From the NCBI GenBank assembly GCA_900553895.1, contig USFB01000060.1:1-5106 (forward strand): a DNA stretch of 5,106 nucleotides, written 5' to 3'. The stretch is from an uncultured bacterium. Its GTDB lineage: Bacteria > Cyanobacteriota > Vampirovibrionia > Gastranaerophilales > Gastranaerophilaceae. A program made the position numbers and the translations under genes. How positions within the stretch are numbered: position 1 is the first letter of the stretch; the number at the start of each line of letters is the position of its first letter. Of this stretch, positions 4,597 to 5,106 are shown piece after piece. A model generated the notes under the pieces. The model ran no database searches. It saw nothing but the letters and a program-made list of their open reading frames with translations, and had not been told where the DNA came from.

Positions 4597-4625
4597 ATTG
4601 TAACAAAAAAGATTTATTCTTTCAA
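4597..4625 (-). promoter_or_regulatory. Promoter of the tandem-repeat RNA
   Basis: Minus-strand TTGAAA (4620-4625) lies 17 bp before TACAAT (4597-4602), which carries an extended TGT. It sits in the 100-bp gap between the rep stop and the repeats, with the start expected near 4590. No ribosome site or start codon of a credible gene follows before the repeats. Confidence 0.75.
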
Positions 4626-4661
4626 GCATTTTGCCACTAAAAAGAGTATATTATTCAATTT

Positions 4662-5051
4662 TTAAATATCAAAATCATCATTAAGCATTGCTTTTTCTTG
4701 TAGTTCTTTCAAGTTGTAAGTATTGTCAATATTATTTACATTCGATTTGCGTACAGATGATTTAGATCGGTTGTCCCGGTTTGATGAAAAAGTTGTCTGC
4801 TCCCATTCAGGTTCATCTTTCCAAGCATTGTAGAATTTTATTATTTGTCGGTAGTGGTTTTTAATCGGTGTTGTTGGGTTGCTAGTTAATAAGGTATGCA
4901 GACGATATATACATTGTTTTACTAATGGCACATTAAGCTCGTGATGAAACAGCTTATCATATTCTTTTTCGGTCAATAAAACAGTGGGGTATTCAGGCAA
5001 CCAAGCTTTTTTGATTTCTTTACTTTTGATTTCAAAAAGAAGGCTCTGTAT
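4662..5051 (-). CDS. rep: Rep_3/RepB-type plasmid replication initiator, C-terminal 129 residues plus stop
   Basis: Completes the initiator that begins at 684. The frame is kept across the join: GGT AAA ACA at 9-1 continues as ATA CAG AGC at 5051-5043. Residues 229 onward begin IQSLLFEIKSK, the usual beta-strand end of the second Rep_3 winged helix, followed by a linker and a tail containing PVKNHYRQIIKFYNAW-like spacing (actually PIKNHYRQIIKFYNAW) and a polar Ser/Asn/Arg-rich stretch ending DDFDI. The C-terminal tail is typical of lactococcal/clostridial theta initiators, which vary there. Read alone, this part looks like a separate protein starting at a TTG (5000), but that codon has no Shine-Dalgarno site and the frame is open upstream. 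TAA stop at 4662-4664; no clear terminator follows before the next promoter at 4597-4625, so rep transcripts may run into the repeat RNA. Confidence 0.9.
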   Translation of the reverse strand: MQSLLFEIKSKEIKKAWLPEYPTVLLTEKEYDKLFHHELNVPLVKQCIYRLHTLLTSNPTTPIKNHYRQIIKFYNAWKDEPEWEQTTFSSNRDNRSKSSVRKSNVNNIDNTYNLKELQEKAMLNDDFDI

Positions 5052-5106
5052 TGTTTTACCGTCTTTTCCTTTGATTCGCTTTGTGATAGCAATAGTTATG
5101 TCGGTG
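5052..5106. repeat. Terminal redundancy, right copy
   Basis: Exact repeat of bases 1-55. It is an artefact of linearising a circle, not a biological duplication. It lies inside the replication initiator gene and should be trimmed before any gene count or length estimate. Confidence 0.95.

Noticed and set aside
4662..5000. Independent 112-aa protein starting at TTG 5000
   Set aside because: The frame is open upstream across the circular junction and continues the Rep_3 domain; there is no ribosome site before the TTG.

Overview
The window is a complete small circular plasmid written out linearly. Its last 55 bases (5052-5106) repeat its first 55 (1-55), so the molecule is a 5051-bp circle cut inside its replication gene. 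Low GC, purine-rich Shine-Dalgarno sites, TTGACA/TATAAT-type promoters (several with extended -10 TG), and the Rep_3 + DUF536-like + MobA/MobL + YefM/YoeB set all point to a low-GC Firmicute, plausibly a gut Clostridia or Bacilli relative. The host cannot be fixed from the sequence. Every gene I accept lies on the minus strand, so the account below follows transcription from high to low coordinates.

Replication module (about 1455 down to 1, then 5051 to 4662). A bidirectional terminator (1424-1454) closes the mob side. Next comes an AT-rich, non-coding origin candidate with two families of direct repeats spaced 22-23 bp, then a strong promoter (1185-1214) with a small operator-like palindrome in its leader. 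It drives a DUF536-like HTH/coiled-coil protein whose end overlaps the start of rep by 11 bp. Rep is a 357-aa Rep_3-type initiator and crosses the linearisation point (684 to 1, then 5051 to 4662).

Putative type III-like toxin-antitoxin locus (4625 to 4084). A promoter just past the rep stop reads three contiguous 34-bp repeats, then a perfect 18-bp-arm hairpin terminator, then a small gene encoding about 95 aa. This order (promoter, tandem repeat RNA, leaky terminator, small protein gene) is that of ToxIN/AbiQ systems. The repeats can form a pseudoknot, and one repeat change preserves its pairing. The protein is much shorter than known type III toxins and I do not recognise it as ToxN, CptN or TenpN. 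This is the most interesting part of the window.

Unexplained transcript (about 3915 to 3625). A near-consensus extended -10 promoter and a strong terminator bracket about 290 nt with no convincing ORF but many hairpins: a candidate structured non-coding RNA.

Type II toxin-antitoxin module (3534 to 3027): a YefM-like antitoxin and a YoeB-like mRNA interferase with the catalytic residues intact. The genes overlap, have their own promoter and operator-like repeats, and end in a strong terminator.

Mobilisation module (3016 to 1480): a hairpin-rich intergenic stretch that may contain oriT, a good promoter, and a MobA/MobL (MOBQ-like) relaxase with no coupling protein or transfer genes. The plasmid would be mobilisable, not self-transmissible. 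One initiation module, one mobilisation gene, one clear addiction system and one suspected RNA-based one together make a compact maintenance-and-spread replicon with no obvious cargo.
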